Positions 42,505 to 53,959 of a stretch of 64,000 bases of DNA are shown in pieces. The notes beneath the pieces are model-generated. The model did no database searches and was not told where the DNA came from. It saw only the letters and a list, made by a program, of their open reading frames with translations. The DNA comes from Balanoglossus misakiensis (taxonomy: Eukaryota; Hemichordata), in assembly GCA_040954595.2 (NCBI GenBank), contig CM082584.2, positions 9,114,001 through 9,178,000 of the forward strand, read 5' to 3'. A program made the translations under genes and the position numbers. The stretch's first letter is position 1; each line of letters opens with the position of its first letter.

Positions 42505-44241
42505 TTGCACAACCCTGATTGAAGTCAATGCTGTACCAGTGTCACATCTTGTGAGAAGACAAAAACGAACTCTATTCTAGCTTTTAATGATAAAGCGTTT
42601 CATCAGAAAGCCAGATGTAAAATATCTAAAAAACATAAATTATGTTAAAAACTTGTTCTTCAAGCAGCTCTTCAACAGTCAATAAGTTTTACAAACACCT
42701 TCCATCTTGATAGCATAACTGTTTAAAATCAAAATGTTGATTGATTTTGTCAAATGAGCTTGTGCAATACAGTAGCATGAACAAATTGAGGCTTTCCCCC
42801 ACAGGTTATTATTATTTAATTATGACATTTTGAATGTTCAAAATTCAGGTTGAATTTATTTACAAGTGATGTTTAAGAAGATATCAGATCAACATGATTC
42901 ACTAAAGGAAGTACTTCAATGTCACCCTGTGAATTTACTAATTTATAGGCTTATCATAAATACTTATTAAACCATGGTAGTTAGTTCGGATACTGAAGTA
43001 TTGATGGTGCTAGTAATTTACTTCCTTGATTCTATTCTGACATTTGATGGAACCCCCAGCAAATAACTGTGTAGAACATATCATTTTTAGCTAGCATGTT
43101 ATTTTAGCTAGGTGTGTAAATTTATTTTAAGATGCTGCCAGTTTAAACTTTTCTCTATATTTACCATGGTTAAGATACCTTTATAGCTTAATTAAAAACC
43201 CACTATAATTGTACTCAAAAACCAAATTCAGTTTGAGGCAGCTAAAATTCATTCTGCTACAATAGATATCGAACTCTTTATATATTCTAGTCATAGTTCT
43301 AAAATAGTAAATTTACAATACAAGAAAGACTATCATTTTGTCATCATAGACTTTCTGGGTTAAAATAGAACCCAATATCAAAGATTACAAACTTCCTTAT
43401 ACATGTATGTAAAAAGTGTTGGTAGTGTTGTATGATTTCATGCAAATCTTTGTTCATTTCACTCTCTTGCATCTGATTTTATTGTAATGCATGTTGATTG
43501 AACAATGCAATTTGTCTGTACTGTTGTGCCAAGAATCAAATGTTTGTAACTTTTTAAAGTCTTGAATAAATCATCTTTAAAAGATGTCATCTGAAAGAAA
43601 GACTGTTGAATTTTGTCAAGTTTGTGATGGACTTTGCCTTGATGCTGTAGACTCTCTGCCAATAGAGAACTGGGCATGTACACAGGCCTCTGTGCACATC
43701 ATGTTGCGTATGGGAGAACAGGTAACCTACCACAACAAAGAAACCATTCACTCAAGACAGCGTTTGAAAAATCAGAAAAGTGTTTAATACTGCAAGGAAT
43801 GCCACTATTTTACGATTTTGCTTATGTTTAAAAAAGGGAATACACTGTAATACATGTACACTGGATATAGGATATGCAACTGTGGATCTACTTGTCAACT
43901 GATAAATACCAGACAATACACATCCCCCGTTTGCATTAAATACACGTGAACTATAGATTGTTCTATCATTTGACCACTTCCATGACCCCTAAATAACCTT
44001 CATGGACACAAAACCTACATGTATTTACAGGAAAATCTCTACAAAACATGCATTGTCGACTACATGTTGTTTTGACATGACACGAACCAGAAAGCAGTTC
44101 GGTGTACGTATTAAAAAGACGATTGTTGTACTTTGAGAGACTATTTACAGTAACCTGTTTTGTTTTTTCTTCTTCTTTGTTTCTACAAATGAAGTGAACC
44201 TGTATATGCTTTAAATATCACTTTTACAAATAAACCACCGT
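42505..44241. other. Convergent 3' ends of WDR41 and ASF1
   Basis: No gene was seen in this AT-rich stretch. It probably contains the WDR41 3' UTR (plus) and the ASF1 3' UTR (minus). A minus-strand ATTAAA near 43783 could serve ASF1. The open frames at 43459-43683 and 43584-43787 have no recognisable features. Confidence 0.55.
43565..43570 (+). terminator. Candidate poly(A) signal for WDR41
   Basis: AATAAA on the plus strand, about 1.06 kb after the WDR41 stop and followed by T-rich sequence. An ATTAAA near 43190 is an alternative. Confidence 0.35.
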
Positions 44242-45696
44242 TTACGACATCATCTTCATTTCACTGATATTATCCATTGTACTACTGTTACTGTCCATGT
44301 TGATGTCTGTGATGGCTTTTTCAGCACACACTGTGCTTTGCTGTAGAGCTGATGGTATTTGTGAGGGGTCCAGGGGTGGCATGGAGGCCAAGTATGGTAG
44401 TTGAGATCCTGCTGGAGGTTTGTTTTCATCTTCTGGGTTGTTATCCCAATCGATTTTAAATCTTGTGACTCTGGGACTCGTGGCTAGTATATTCCTAGTC
44501 ATCTGTAATTCAAATGTACAAGGTTTGTAAAGCTCAGGACATTCAAAGTTCTGGGACCATTCCAGCCATTTTTCCAAGAGGTATAGTGCATTTAAATGGA
44601 CTTTTTCAAAGTAACTGCAATATCTTTTCTATGTTCATCTTTCTTAAATCTTGAAATCTTTTCTGATATTCTTACCTTGTCAAACTGTGGTACAGTTGCA
44701 GGGTTTTCTCGAAGTTCGGGATCTGTGTACTCATTGTTGACATAGTAACCGATCCTAACAAACTCATTGTTTCTATAGGAACAGGTCAACAAGACAACTG
44801 TGACTCCAACGGCGTCTGCTACAGGTATTTTCAAAGTATCCGGCGGATCAGCCTGAAAGACGTCAAAACACTGCAAATTAGGAGATCTCGACATCTGTAT
44901 AATTTCACAGATAATTTAAGTTACCGCAGCACTCGCAACATTGAAGCATTTCACATGAACTTTTGTTTGCCCTTCACACCTTGACCCTAGCTGACCTACG
45001 ACGACATAGTCACTAATCAGAGGTTTCTTCTGAGTGGATTCAAAGGGTTAAAGGGGAGGTGGTCTCCCATCGAAGTACAAGGAAAACTGTCATACTCGTA
45101 CCTGAAATACAAACATATGTCTACCGGCTGCTACTGGTCCAACTAATACTGTATCTAGGACTTGATCGTAGTCTTCACTCTCTGCTGATCCTACATAGAT
45201 TATCTTCCACTCCAAATCTATTGAATAAAGTTAGAACAATTTGCCATCATTAATGCAGTTATCATACAAAAGGAGTGGTTCCCCTTTAAAATGTGTTCAA
45301 ATACTTTATTATCACTGCATGGTGTGTGTGTGTGTGGAGATAAGATTGATGCATTGGATCTTGCATCTGACAGAGGGCAGTCTACCCATCCCGCGTCATT
45401 GGAGACAATGGGCCGGTAGCCAAGGAGAACTCAGCCAGAAAGTTGAAACAGATTGTCAAGTGTTAGTCCTAAAAGTTACATAGCGTGAACAATCTGGCAA
45501 TGGAAACAACTTAATTTTCTGCAGAAATCGTGCCAAAGCAAAGTCCTCATCACCGGATCAAAAGGAGAATTGCAGAAAAATACCTACCTTCCTTCAGAAC
45601 ATCTAGACACTCAAAAGTGATTTCGAACTGAAATGGATTCAGGAAGGGCGATGGGTTATCTAAAACAACAACGTTGTTTATCTGTATGATTGCCAT
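44242..45696 (-). CDS. ASF1: Histone H3-H4 chaperone ASF1
   Basis: Nuclear chaperone that binds the H3-H4 dimer and passes it to CAF-1 or HIRA during chromatin assembly. Four coding exons: 45696-45588, 45217-45102, 44852-44676 and 44502-44242. The frame is intact over 220 residues (human ASF1A is 204). The N-terminus MAIIQINNVVVLDNPSPFLN is the invariant first strand. EDLEWKIIYVGSAESEDYDQ carries the aspartate region used to contact H3. VGVTVVLLTCSYR and FVRIGYYVNNEYTDPELREN are the conserved core. ILATSPRVTRFKIDWDN closes the globular domain. The acidic/Ser-rich tail diverges, as is usual. The start was chosen at 45696 by homology; an ATG further upstream (45883) is in another frame. Head-to-head with PLAA. 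Confidence 0.96.
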
Positions 45697-46237
45697 CCCG
45701 AAAGCAGTTTAGAGTATATAACTTGATAAACAATAGCAGAGTGTTGGCGCGTGTCCTTTGAGGTGAATTCTTGACAACAGTTGGAAAGCTGTGATGCTGA
45801 CCATAAATTCTTTTCCCAACCACAACTTGCTGAATCCACAAATAAAGTCGAAATGGCGAAACTGGCGGGGAAATACCACTCATCTAGAAACCTTCGATTT
45901 AATTGGCTGAGCTCACGCACTGACCTTACGCTGTCTTTGATTGGGTGAAATCTTTTCAGGCTCGTAGAGATGTATTTTATTGATGAGAATGTTCCCACGT
46001 ACATTGTGACAAAGTTTAAGTTTTGTATACTTTTACCTCATCTTAACTAGTAAATATTTAAAAATGTACATAAAATGGTTAATTTTCACCCTGGAATAAA
46101 CAACGCTATGATATGAAATATACGACAGTCCGCGGTGTGTTTCGTTTCTGGTACATGCTTAAAGGTCAAAGTTCGAACTTGTGAATTGCACGATCTTCCC
46201 TGAAAGAAAACTGAAAGGAGGTGAAATCGGGAAAGCC
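45697..46237. promoter_or_regulatory. Bidirectional promoter between ASF1 and PLAA
   Basis: Only 541 bp separate the two divergent start codons. Inverted CCAAT words (ATTGG) occur near 45902 and 45943. At 45852-45873, AAATGGCGAAACTGGCGGGGAA contains YY1-like ATGGCG and a near-E2F GGCGGGGAAA, plausible for an S-phase gene such as ASF1. These are motif resemblances only. Confidence 0.5.
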
Positions 46238-49200
46238 ATGGCAACTTATAAGTTAAGCTGTACTCTTGTCGGTCATGAACTTGACGTTAGAGCCGTCCAG
46301 GCAGCGTTTTCCCCAGACGGCGCTATAGTATCAGGATCAAGAGATAAAACAGCGCGAATATGGGCGCCGGACAGGTAAATATATTGCGAACTCATGGCCT
46401 TGTCACCGGCACCGGTCTTGTCATCATTCATGTCTTATGCGATGGGATCGTCCGGTAATGCGTGGCTGTATAAGCAGACGGCAGTCTGTGGTACGTCCAC
46501 GGATTCACCAGTTTTGATCGATTAAAACACACAAGTTAAACCCTTTCTACAGAGATCCAACTTTGCCATTGAGTACAATGGGGACGTGTTGGACCAAACC
46601 AAGGTGGTGATCGGGCTAAATATAATCGGCTTTTGCTTTGTTTTATTACAGTGATGGCAAGAGCTACTCCCAAGTAATGAGCTTGATGGGACACACCAAT
46701 TTTGTTTCCTGTGTGTGTGTCATGCCTCCCAGTGAGGAGTATCCACAGGGGCTGATCATGACAGGAAGTAACGATCACAACATCAATGCATACACTCCAA
46801 ACTCACCCTTTCCAGTGTATACACTCAAAGGACATGATAATACAGGTGAGCGTTATTGCCAAGGCGACAGTGATTGAAAACACTTCTGTACCTGTGTAGC
46901 ATCTTACAGAGCTCAGTCAACTGTAGCAGACTGTTACTAGTATGCTACTGACCAAAGATGTGATAGAGGGACTGTGTACCAACCGTGGAGTGTATTCCCT
47001 TGCTTTTTGGACATTTTTGTTTCATTAATACATGTACGTACCTAGTTTGCAGAATTTTAATCAAAATACAGAAGTTTTGAATACTTTTTTTCAGTAGTGT
47101 GATCCACCCACATAATGCTTTAAGTTGTTTTTTTTTTGCACATGTTATTTTGTGTTTTCAGTATGTACCATGTCTGCTGGTAAATTTGGTACGCTCCTGA
47201 GTGGATCGTGGGACTGTACTGCTAAGGTGTGGTTGAAGGAGAAAAATGTGTTGACGTTAAGTGGTCACTCGCTAGCTGTGTGGGCCGTCGCCATCTTACC
47301 TACCCAGGGGCTGATGCTGACAGGGTCGGCTGATAAAGACATTAAGATGTGGAGAACTGGAAAATGTGAAAGAACATTTAAAGGTAAATGATGATGTTGG
47401 TGTTTTTCAGATGAGAAATAATGTCGAGTTGCTGATTACCACATTTCATATTGCATCAAAACTGGTGCTGAGACTGAGTGAGTGCATGTATGTATACAAA
47501 TGTGTCTCAGAGAATTCATGGTCCACCCCTAACAGGTCACAGCGACTGTGTTCGAAGCATAGCTGTTCTGTCCGAAGTGGAGTTCCTCTCTGCAAGTAAT
47601 GATGCAAGTATACGCAGGTGGCTGACGACGGGAGAGTGCGTCCAGGAGTTCTACGGACACACCAATTATGTGTACAGTCTTGCAATCTTGACGAATGGCG
47701 TCGATTTTGCAACGAGTGGCGAGGACAGAACGCTTCGGATATGGACGGGCGGGAACTGTGCTCAGACCATCCGCCTTCCTGCACAGTCTGTGTGGTGCGT
47801 TGCAGCTCTTCCGAATGGTGATCTTGCGGTAGGAGCGAGGTAAGTCTCATTGGCTTCTAGGCCCCTGATAGTCTTTTATCCATACTTGTCCTCTGTGAAC
47901 TCTGACCTCACATCATGTATCCTCATATCCATGCAGCGACAACACAATCCGAATATTTACAACCAGTGCCGAGAGAACGGCCAGCCCTGAGGAAATTGAT
48001 ATGTTCGAGAAACAAGTGGCGTCGTCCTCTCTGAATCCTCAGTCGGATGATCTGGGAAAGATCAAGATTGACGAGTTGCCAGGACCAGAGAGTTTGAACA
48101 AGCCTGGTAGGTGTGTTTTTGAATCAAAGTGAGGGGGATGGAAAATTCATTCATGGTAACTCAGATACAAAATGGCCACTTAGTGTGTATAACAGGCACT
48201 TTGTGGGTTCAAGTCTAACATTTAATGAGCAACAACCCCAACTATCCTCCTTTGATTGTAGGGAAACAGGACGGACAGACTACCATGGTCCGTGTTGGTG
48301 AAAACAAAGTCGAAGCATATTCCTGGAGTGCCAGTGAAAGCAAATGGAATAAGATCGGAGATGTGGTGGGATCTGCCGGTGCATCCGATGGGTCCAAGGG
48401 AAAACAGATGTTTGAAGGACAGGTATGGAAGTTGTGGAAATTTATATGAATTTTATAGTGAAATTCACATAATAATGTATACAAATGTGAAAGAGGTAAA
48501 CTTCTAAAATGTCTGACTTCAATATTTGCTTATTTGCAGGAATATGACTATGTCTTTGATGTCGACATAGAAGAAGGAAAACCAACGCTGAAATTACCAT
48601 ACAATATAACAGAAGATCCATGGTTTGCTGCGCAGAAATTTTTGCAGAGGAATGAATTGAGTGCCCTGTTCCTTGACCAAGTGGCCAATTTTATTGTAGA
48701 AAACACAAAAGGTACAACTTTGGGTAGTTCAGCTCCTACCGTGAGTGATCCCTTCACAGGTAAGAAATGAAATTCAGGTTTTTGTAGAATGTGACATTGT
48801 CAAATATCGTGAACTTACATGGGTTTGAGGTGCAACTCAAAGGTCTGTAATTCAAGTATAATACTTGCTTCTTTGCAGGTGGATCCCGTTACATTCCTGG
48901 TAATGCAGCATCAAGTAGTGCGCCCCCATCAGGCACATCAGACCCATTTACAGGTAATAGTAAAGACATATTGACTGACCGTGAGGGCAATAGCACACGG
49001 CTGTCTTGTTCACAAAATGGATGAGTGTGTTACTAGACTAGCATAATTGTACCATGGTAACATGAGAATCTTTGTCCGACAGGTGGTTCCAGGTACACAC
49101 CAGGTGGTGATACTGCCCCCAGTCAGCCTGCAGCACCTCCAAATTTCCCAAGCGGCCATAGTGACCCTCTTACAGGTAAATATCTAGCTCAGGCATCACA

Positions 49201-50480
49201 CACCATTATTGTGGACTCCAAATTTGGTAATCATTATCAGATGTTAACATTATACTGACTTTGATCACTAGGGGGCAGTAGATACATACCAGGTACTGGT
49301 CAGCCGCCTGTCCATCAAGTCCAACAAGCGGCGCTACCATCAACACCCAGCAATCCATACTTCCCAAAGACAACATATCTGACCTTTGACACTGCAAATG
49401 TTCAGGCAGTCAGTGGTAAGTAGTAGCTGTGTTCAGTCTGTACAGCTAGAACTTCAGTAGTTGAGAAGCTGTGGTTTTGCTCTTAGTCAGCAAAATCTGA
49501 AATCATCCGATTTTTTTGACAAACTGTGATTTTGTACTCGCATCATTTGATATTGTAACATCGTTGATACAATCAGTATTTTGTATTCACGACCAGGGAA
49601 ACTGAAAGAGCTGAATAATGGAGTGAGGGAAGAACAAAAGATGGACGAAACGCATCTGGATGAGGTTGCCAAGCTGATGGATAGGACAAAGACATCAACA
49701 GCTCAGCAGATTGAAATACTGTGGAAATTACTGCAGTGGCCAGCAGGTGAGGTTCAGATTATAGGTTTGTTGCCCTTGAACCTGAAGTGACGACCCTGAT
49801 ACCACCACAATTGGGACAGCTTGTTGTTGGGACATAAAACAGTTTACACAGTTTACAAGACCTGATTTTTCATAGTTTTAAGCACAGATATTTATGTTAT
49901 TTTATTTTTTTCAGATGTTGTATTTCCAGCGCTGGATATTCTACGCATAGCGATCCTAGACAGCAACGTCAACCAGCACTTCTGCAGTTCCAAAGATGGA
50001 CGCCAGTTCCTGACTCACCTTTGCACCCTGCTGTCACATGACCCCACGCCGGCCAATCAGATGCTGGTACTCCGAACACTGTGCAACGCCTTTGTGCACT
50101 CCCCGGGTCACCAGCTGCTGATGTCCAACATGGAAACTGTGCTGTCCGCGTCGATTCAGTGTCATTCTAGCGGCAATCGGGGTGTGAGGGTGGCGCTGTC
50201 GACGCTCTGTCTGAACTACTCGGCCGCGCTTCATGGCAGCAACGACGCCGAAGCCAAGTCGCAGTGTCTCTCCCTCGTAGCAGTCGGCATGGAAGATAAT
50301 GACAATGAGGTCAAGTTCAGGTACCTTGTGACTCTGGGAAACCTCGTCGGCGACGATGAAAACGCCAAAGCCATGGTGTGGTCGCTCGATCTTCTACCTG
50401 TAATCAGCAAGATCAAATCGGTGAGAGACCCAGCCAAAGTGGGCGACTGTGCAAGACATGTGGAAACAATTCTAAGTTAA
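46238..50480 (+). CDS. PLAA: Phospholipase A2-activating protein (PLAA/Ufd3/Doa1 family)
   Basis: Ubiquitin-binding cofactor of p97/VCP in endolysosomal sorting and protein degradation. Twelve coding exons: 46238-46374, 46652-46845, 47162-47383, 47536-47839, 47937-48106, 48262-48422, 48540-48759, 48879-48953, 49083-49175, 49272-49415, 49597-49746, 49915-50480. The sum is 811 residues with intact frame (human about 795). Order: seven-blade WD40 propeller ([36 protein letters not shown]), PFU domain ([35 protein letters not shown]), a linker with three DPFTGGSRY-type repeats, then a C-terminal PUL armadillo-like domain ([28 protein letters not shown]). The start is GCCATGG at 46238, which fits Kozak and aligns with the family start; an in-frame upstream ATG at 46181 would add 19 residues. 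Head-to-head with ASF1. Confidence 0.95.
49266..49280 (+). promoter_or_regulatory. CTCF-like motif at a PLAA 3' splice site
   Basis: CACTAGGGGGCAGTA fits the CTCF core very well and overlaps the acceptor (AG at 49270-49271) of PLAA exon 10. Sequence match only. Confidence 0.25.
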
Positions 50481-50834
50481 AAATAACCAATGTTTATATG
50501 TAGATCCAGAGAAGAGAAGAAATTCAAATTTATCACAATACACATCAACTGTTTACAGCAGGAAAAGTGACCAGTACAAGCGCTGTATGCCGTCTGATGG
50601 TGGTTGGACAAAAAAAGTTCAAATGTACAGAATTCTTTTCTGTCAAGGTTCTTCTGCTCCAGAGTTAATATCCTAATCAACTAGTCCTTCCACTGCGGAT
50701 AGAAACCAAACTGATTGTAATGTCAAATGCTGGAATTTTTGGATGAAAGAGATGATTAAATTTTTTGTCTTGATATATTGCCTCATTGTTTTATTGTGCT
50801 ATGGTATGAGAGTTCGGGTTATTTGGGTCACTCA

Positions 50835-50840
50835 AATAAA
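50835..50840 (+). terminator. Candidate poly(A) signal for PLAA
   Basis: AATAAA on the plus strand, 355 bp after the PLAA stop. It is the clearest signal there and ends just before the minus-strand EGF-like exon. Confidence 0.5.
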
Positions 50841-50857
50841 GGTACTCAATTTCTTAC

Positions 50858-51004
50858 CAGATGAAAAGTCCAGTCCTCCATATGATGTACTGCGTGAACA
50901 CCCATAGGAATCAGCTACACAAAACATATTGCTGTGACATGCATCTGGATTGCTAGCTGGACACCCAGGACCACATTCTATTCCCCAGCTATTTTTACCA
51001 CACT
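50858..51004 (-). pseudogene. Orphan Tie-type EGF-like exon, decayed
   Basis: A 147-nt phase 1-1 exon with both splice sites intact (TTTTACAG before, GTAAGA after) and no stop. It encodes ECGKNSWGIECGPGCP, then a segment with MFCVADSYGCS. This is the spacing of the EGF-like modules found in Tie receptors and many invertebrate receptor-type proteins. The expected end, YGCSCxxGxxGxxC, reads YGCSRSTSYGGLDF, so two cysteines and a glycine are lost. No neighbouring exon of such a receptor is seen on either side; PLAA lies directly downstream. It is most likely an exon fragment left by duplication or rearrangement. A small unrecognised gene using it cannot be excluded. Confidence 0.5.
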
Positions 51005-53959
51005 CTGTAAAACAAGTCAATTTTTAAAAAAAAACAATATACTGCTGTAAGATATAAACATGTATTATTATTAGTGAAAACGGACACTACGGTACATTTG
51101 TATGGGGAAAAAGATTTGCATACTTTGAAGTTGAAACGAAGAGAAGGCATGACATGTGGAAAACTAACGTTTATTGTTGACTGCAAGGCACCAGATGGAG
51201 GTACATGTATGTATTACAGCACTAAAAATGATCATCTTGTGATAACAATGGTTTGGCAGTGTCACTAAATCGTCACTTAAAAGAATTACTATATTAAAAT
51301 AGATGATGTCATTTACTGTTTGTGTTAAAATGAAACAAGCACAAACCACAAAATATAATTATTGTGATAAAAACAATATACACCTCAAAAATAGACAAAT
51401 CACATTCGGACAGACTAAGAGCATTGTTCCCATACTTGTTTTCGTATCACTGAAATTTTCATAGATTCACCTAAAATTTTATACTTAAATCTCGTGTACT
51501 CTCTCTCTCAAAAGTGTACCATAACTGCACACAATCCATGGGAAAATATTAAAGTCAGATATGGTAATTTTATGAAAACGAAAGAAGCAGGTAATACGGC
51601 CGTAAGGGACAACTCACGCACACATATTGTTCAGAGAACACAGCCTGGTTATCCACTGGTTGTATAAATGCTAAGTCAAGATTCTATTTGGTGTCTGTAG
51701 AGAGTTAAACATCTAGATCACTGTCTGTTGAGCATTAAGGCTGAACTGAGACAACGCAAACTGAGAGGACAGGAAGAGACATTAAGACTAGAACTCTAGC
51801 TATCAAGCACTGTGGATATATATACATGTATACATATGGAATGATACAGTCACTGTCATCTTCACCTGCAAAATAAAAATACTGAACCTTGTGTATTATA
51901 AAATTTAAAGGCTCAACTTTCTGGCTGAATCTATTCCAATTCAAACTAGAAGAAACAGCTGAAACTATAAAGAACGTGGTCAATATTTCAAGATACATTT
52001 TCAGCACCGACATGATGTACTATGATCATGTGAATGAACTCAGGCTCTAAACATGCGGTGATGATCATCCACCAATCACAGGAGGAAGATTGTCAATGTA
52101 GATTAACAATGTAACTATGTAAAATAAAATCGATGAGCTTCCAAATTAAAATCTCAAAAAAGCTTCACTCTGTAAAAATGATTACGGATTAAAAGCATTT
52201 TCTCAATTAAAACTATACATCATTTGTCTATAGTTTTTTTTACTGTGAATTCAAAATCACAAATGAATCAATCCCAATTAACTTCACTACACAATAATGT
52301 ATGTACATAACTGAGTGACTGAATTCACATTTCAGATTGATGGTCAGAAATTACGTTCTAGTTCAACTGATATTCTGATATGCATTTTATCTTGGCTTTG
52401 TATATGGTGCATTTCTTTCTGATACGATTACATTAACACCAATGTAGCAAACACACAGCTGAACAACTCATGAAACGAATAAATATGGATAAAAAACGTT
52501 TACCATGAAAATACCATTGTTTCGGCTAAACATGGGATATGGCAGTGGATGAATTGGGTTTCATTCCCATAGTCTGTCTTTGAAAGTATAAACTGAGGAA
52601 CACCAGACTGCACTATCTCAAATGGATCAATTTTTTTACAGTTTTACTTAGATTGTGCCATTGCTGATATGAATAATCAATTCAGATAACCAGCAAATCC
52701 AAGTGCCTTTCATAGTCCCTGTAATTAGAGGCAATTTTTAATAACATGGGATGACATCAGCTTAACATTTTTTTACATTTAAAAATACCTTAAAGCTTTA
52801 ACACATTATCCCCTTTGAAAAATGTGTTCCTTTTAGTTGTAATTTTAGAAAATAGTCTTCCTTTTATTTTTTTACAATAACTAGAACAAGTTTCTGTAAC
52901 TTCTAATTGAAATCAAAAATTATTTTTTTCTTTATAAAAAATATGCCCTTCAACACTTCTTGTGTCTCTCACCTGCATTACAATTGGAGTAATGTGATCA
53001 ACTAACACATAAACATACTGAGGTAAAAGGTTAGCATGGATGACGCAAAAAATTCTTTCTTTTTTTAAACAAAGAATTGTGAACTTACAAGTGTGTCTTT
53101 TTACATCAGGGGAGCAGCACATAAAGGTAAAATGGCAGTTGTGGTAAATATCAAGAAAATTTTCACCAAAAAAATAGAACTGGTTTTCTTTAATTTTGTG
53201 ACCTATAACTTAAATACTGGTGTCGTGTATGTTTATGTATGAGAAATCTTGGCAGGAAAAAATACGGAAACTTGCATGCGTATTTCTTACAAATAACAGA
53301 ATCTAGCACCAACTATAATGTAGTGTTTGTAGTATTGTATCAACACAATGTGGTGTTGACTTTTGTCTGAATGAGAAACAGACCATAATGCAGGGACTGA
53401 ATTTCCGACTTGTCTGTTGAAAGTCTTTAAAAAAAAGCAGAATCCCCCCCCCCTCTGAACAAGTCCCACTGAAGGATAAGCAAAGCAGCTTCATAGCCCT
53501 TCTGGATTGTCTAAAAGTTTGTTTTCGGAAGAGTATGTCGCTTGTCTCCATGGTTTCAGCTCTGTTGGACTTGACCAGTAGCCATGTCAAAAAAAAAAAA
53601 GGATAGAATTTGTACAACACAGTTCTGCTGTCTAACCAGCTTCAGTGCAGTCATATCACCCATTGTCTCAAGTTCACAAACATTGTAACGAAAGATTACC
53701 AACAATGCCCATCAGGAAATATAAAAAAAATAAAAATACACGTACACACCAAAAAAATCACCAATTCCCATAAAACTTAGAGGGTCAATAGGGGGCACAT
53801 ACTCATTTCAATCAACACTGCAATGCGCCTAATAAGCAGTGTGTTGACTTTGAAGTTAAAAAGGGGGCATGAAAAATCCACAGAGGCAGACATGTGACAT
53901 CTCTGTCGTTTTTATAATACAACTGGCAACTTCTGTGTGCGTCGCCTGAGAATGACAGG

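Larger units (their letters stand above)
50481..53959. other. Non-coding stretch between PLAA and RAVER
   Basis: It holds the PLAA 3' UTR, an isolated EGF-like exon (50858-51004, minus) and probably the long RAVER 3' UTR on the minus strand (a TTTATT, i.e. AATAAA on minus, near 52864). A minus-strand open frame from 52013 begins with a hydrophobic, signal-peptide-like segment (MYLEILTTFFIVSAVSS). It could be a lost first exon of the EGF fragment, but no firm splice link is visible. A C homopolymer lies near 53444. Confidence 0.5.

Noticed and set aside
45656-45883. Upstream ATG frame before ASF1 (MSGISPPVSPF)
   Set aside because: It is out of frame with the conserved ASF1 start at 45696 and runs to a stop inside exon 1.
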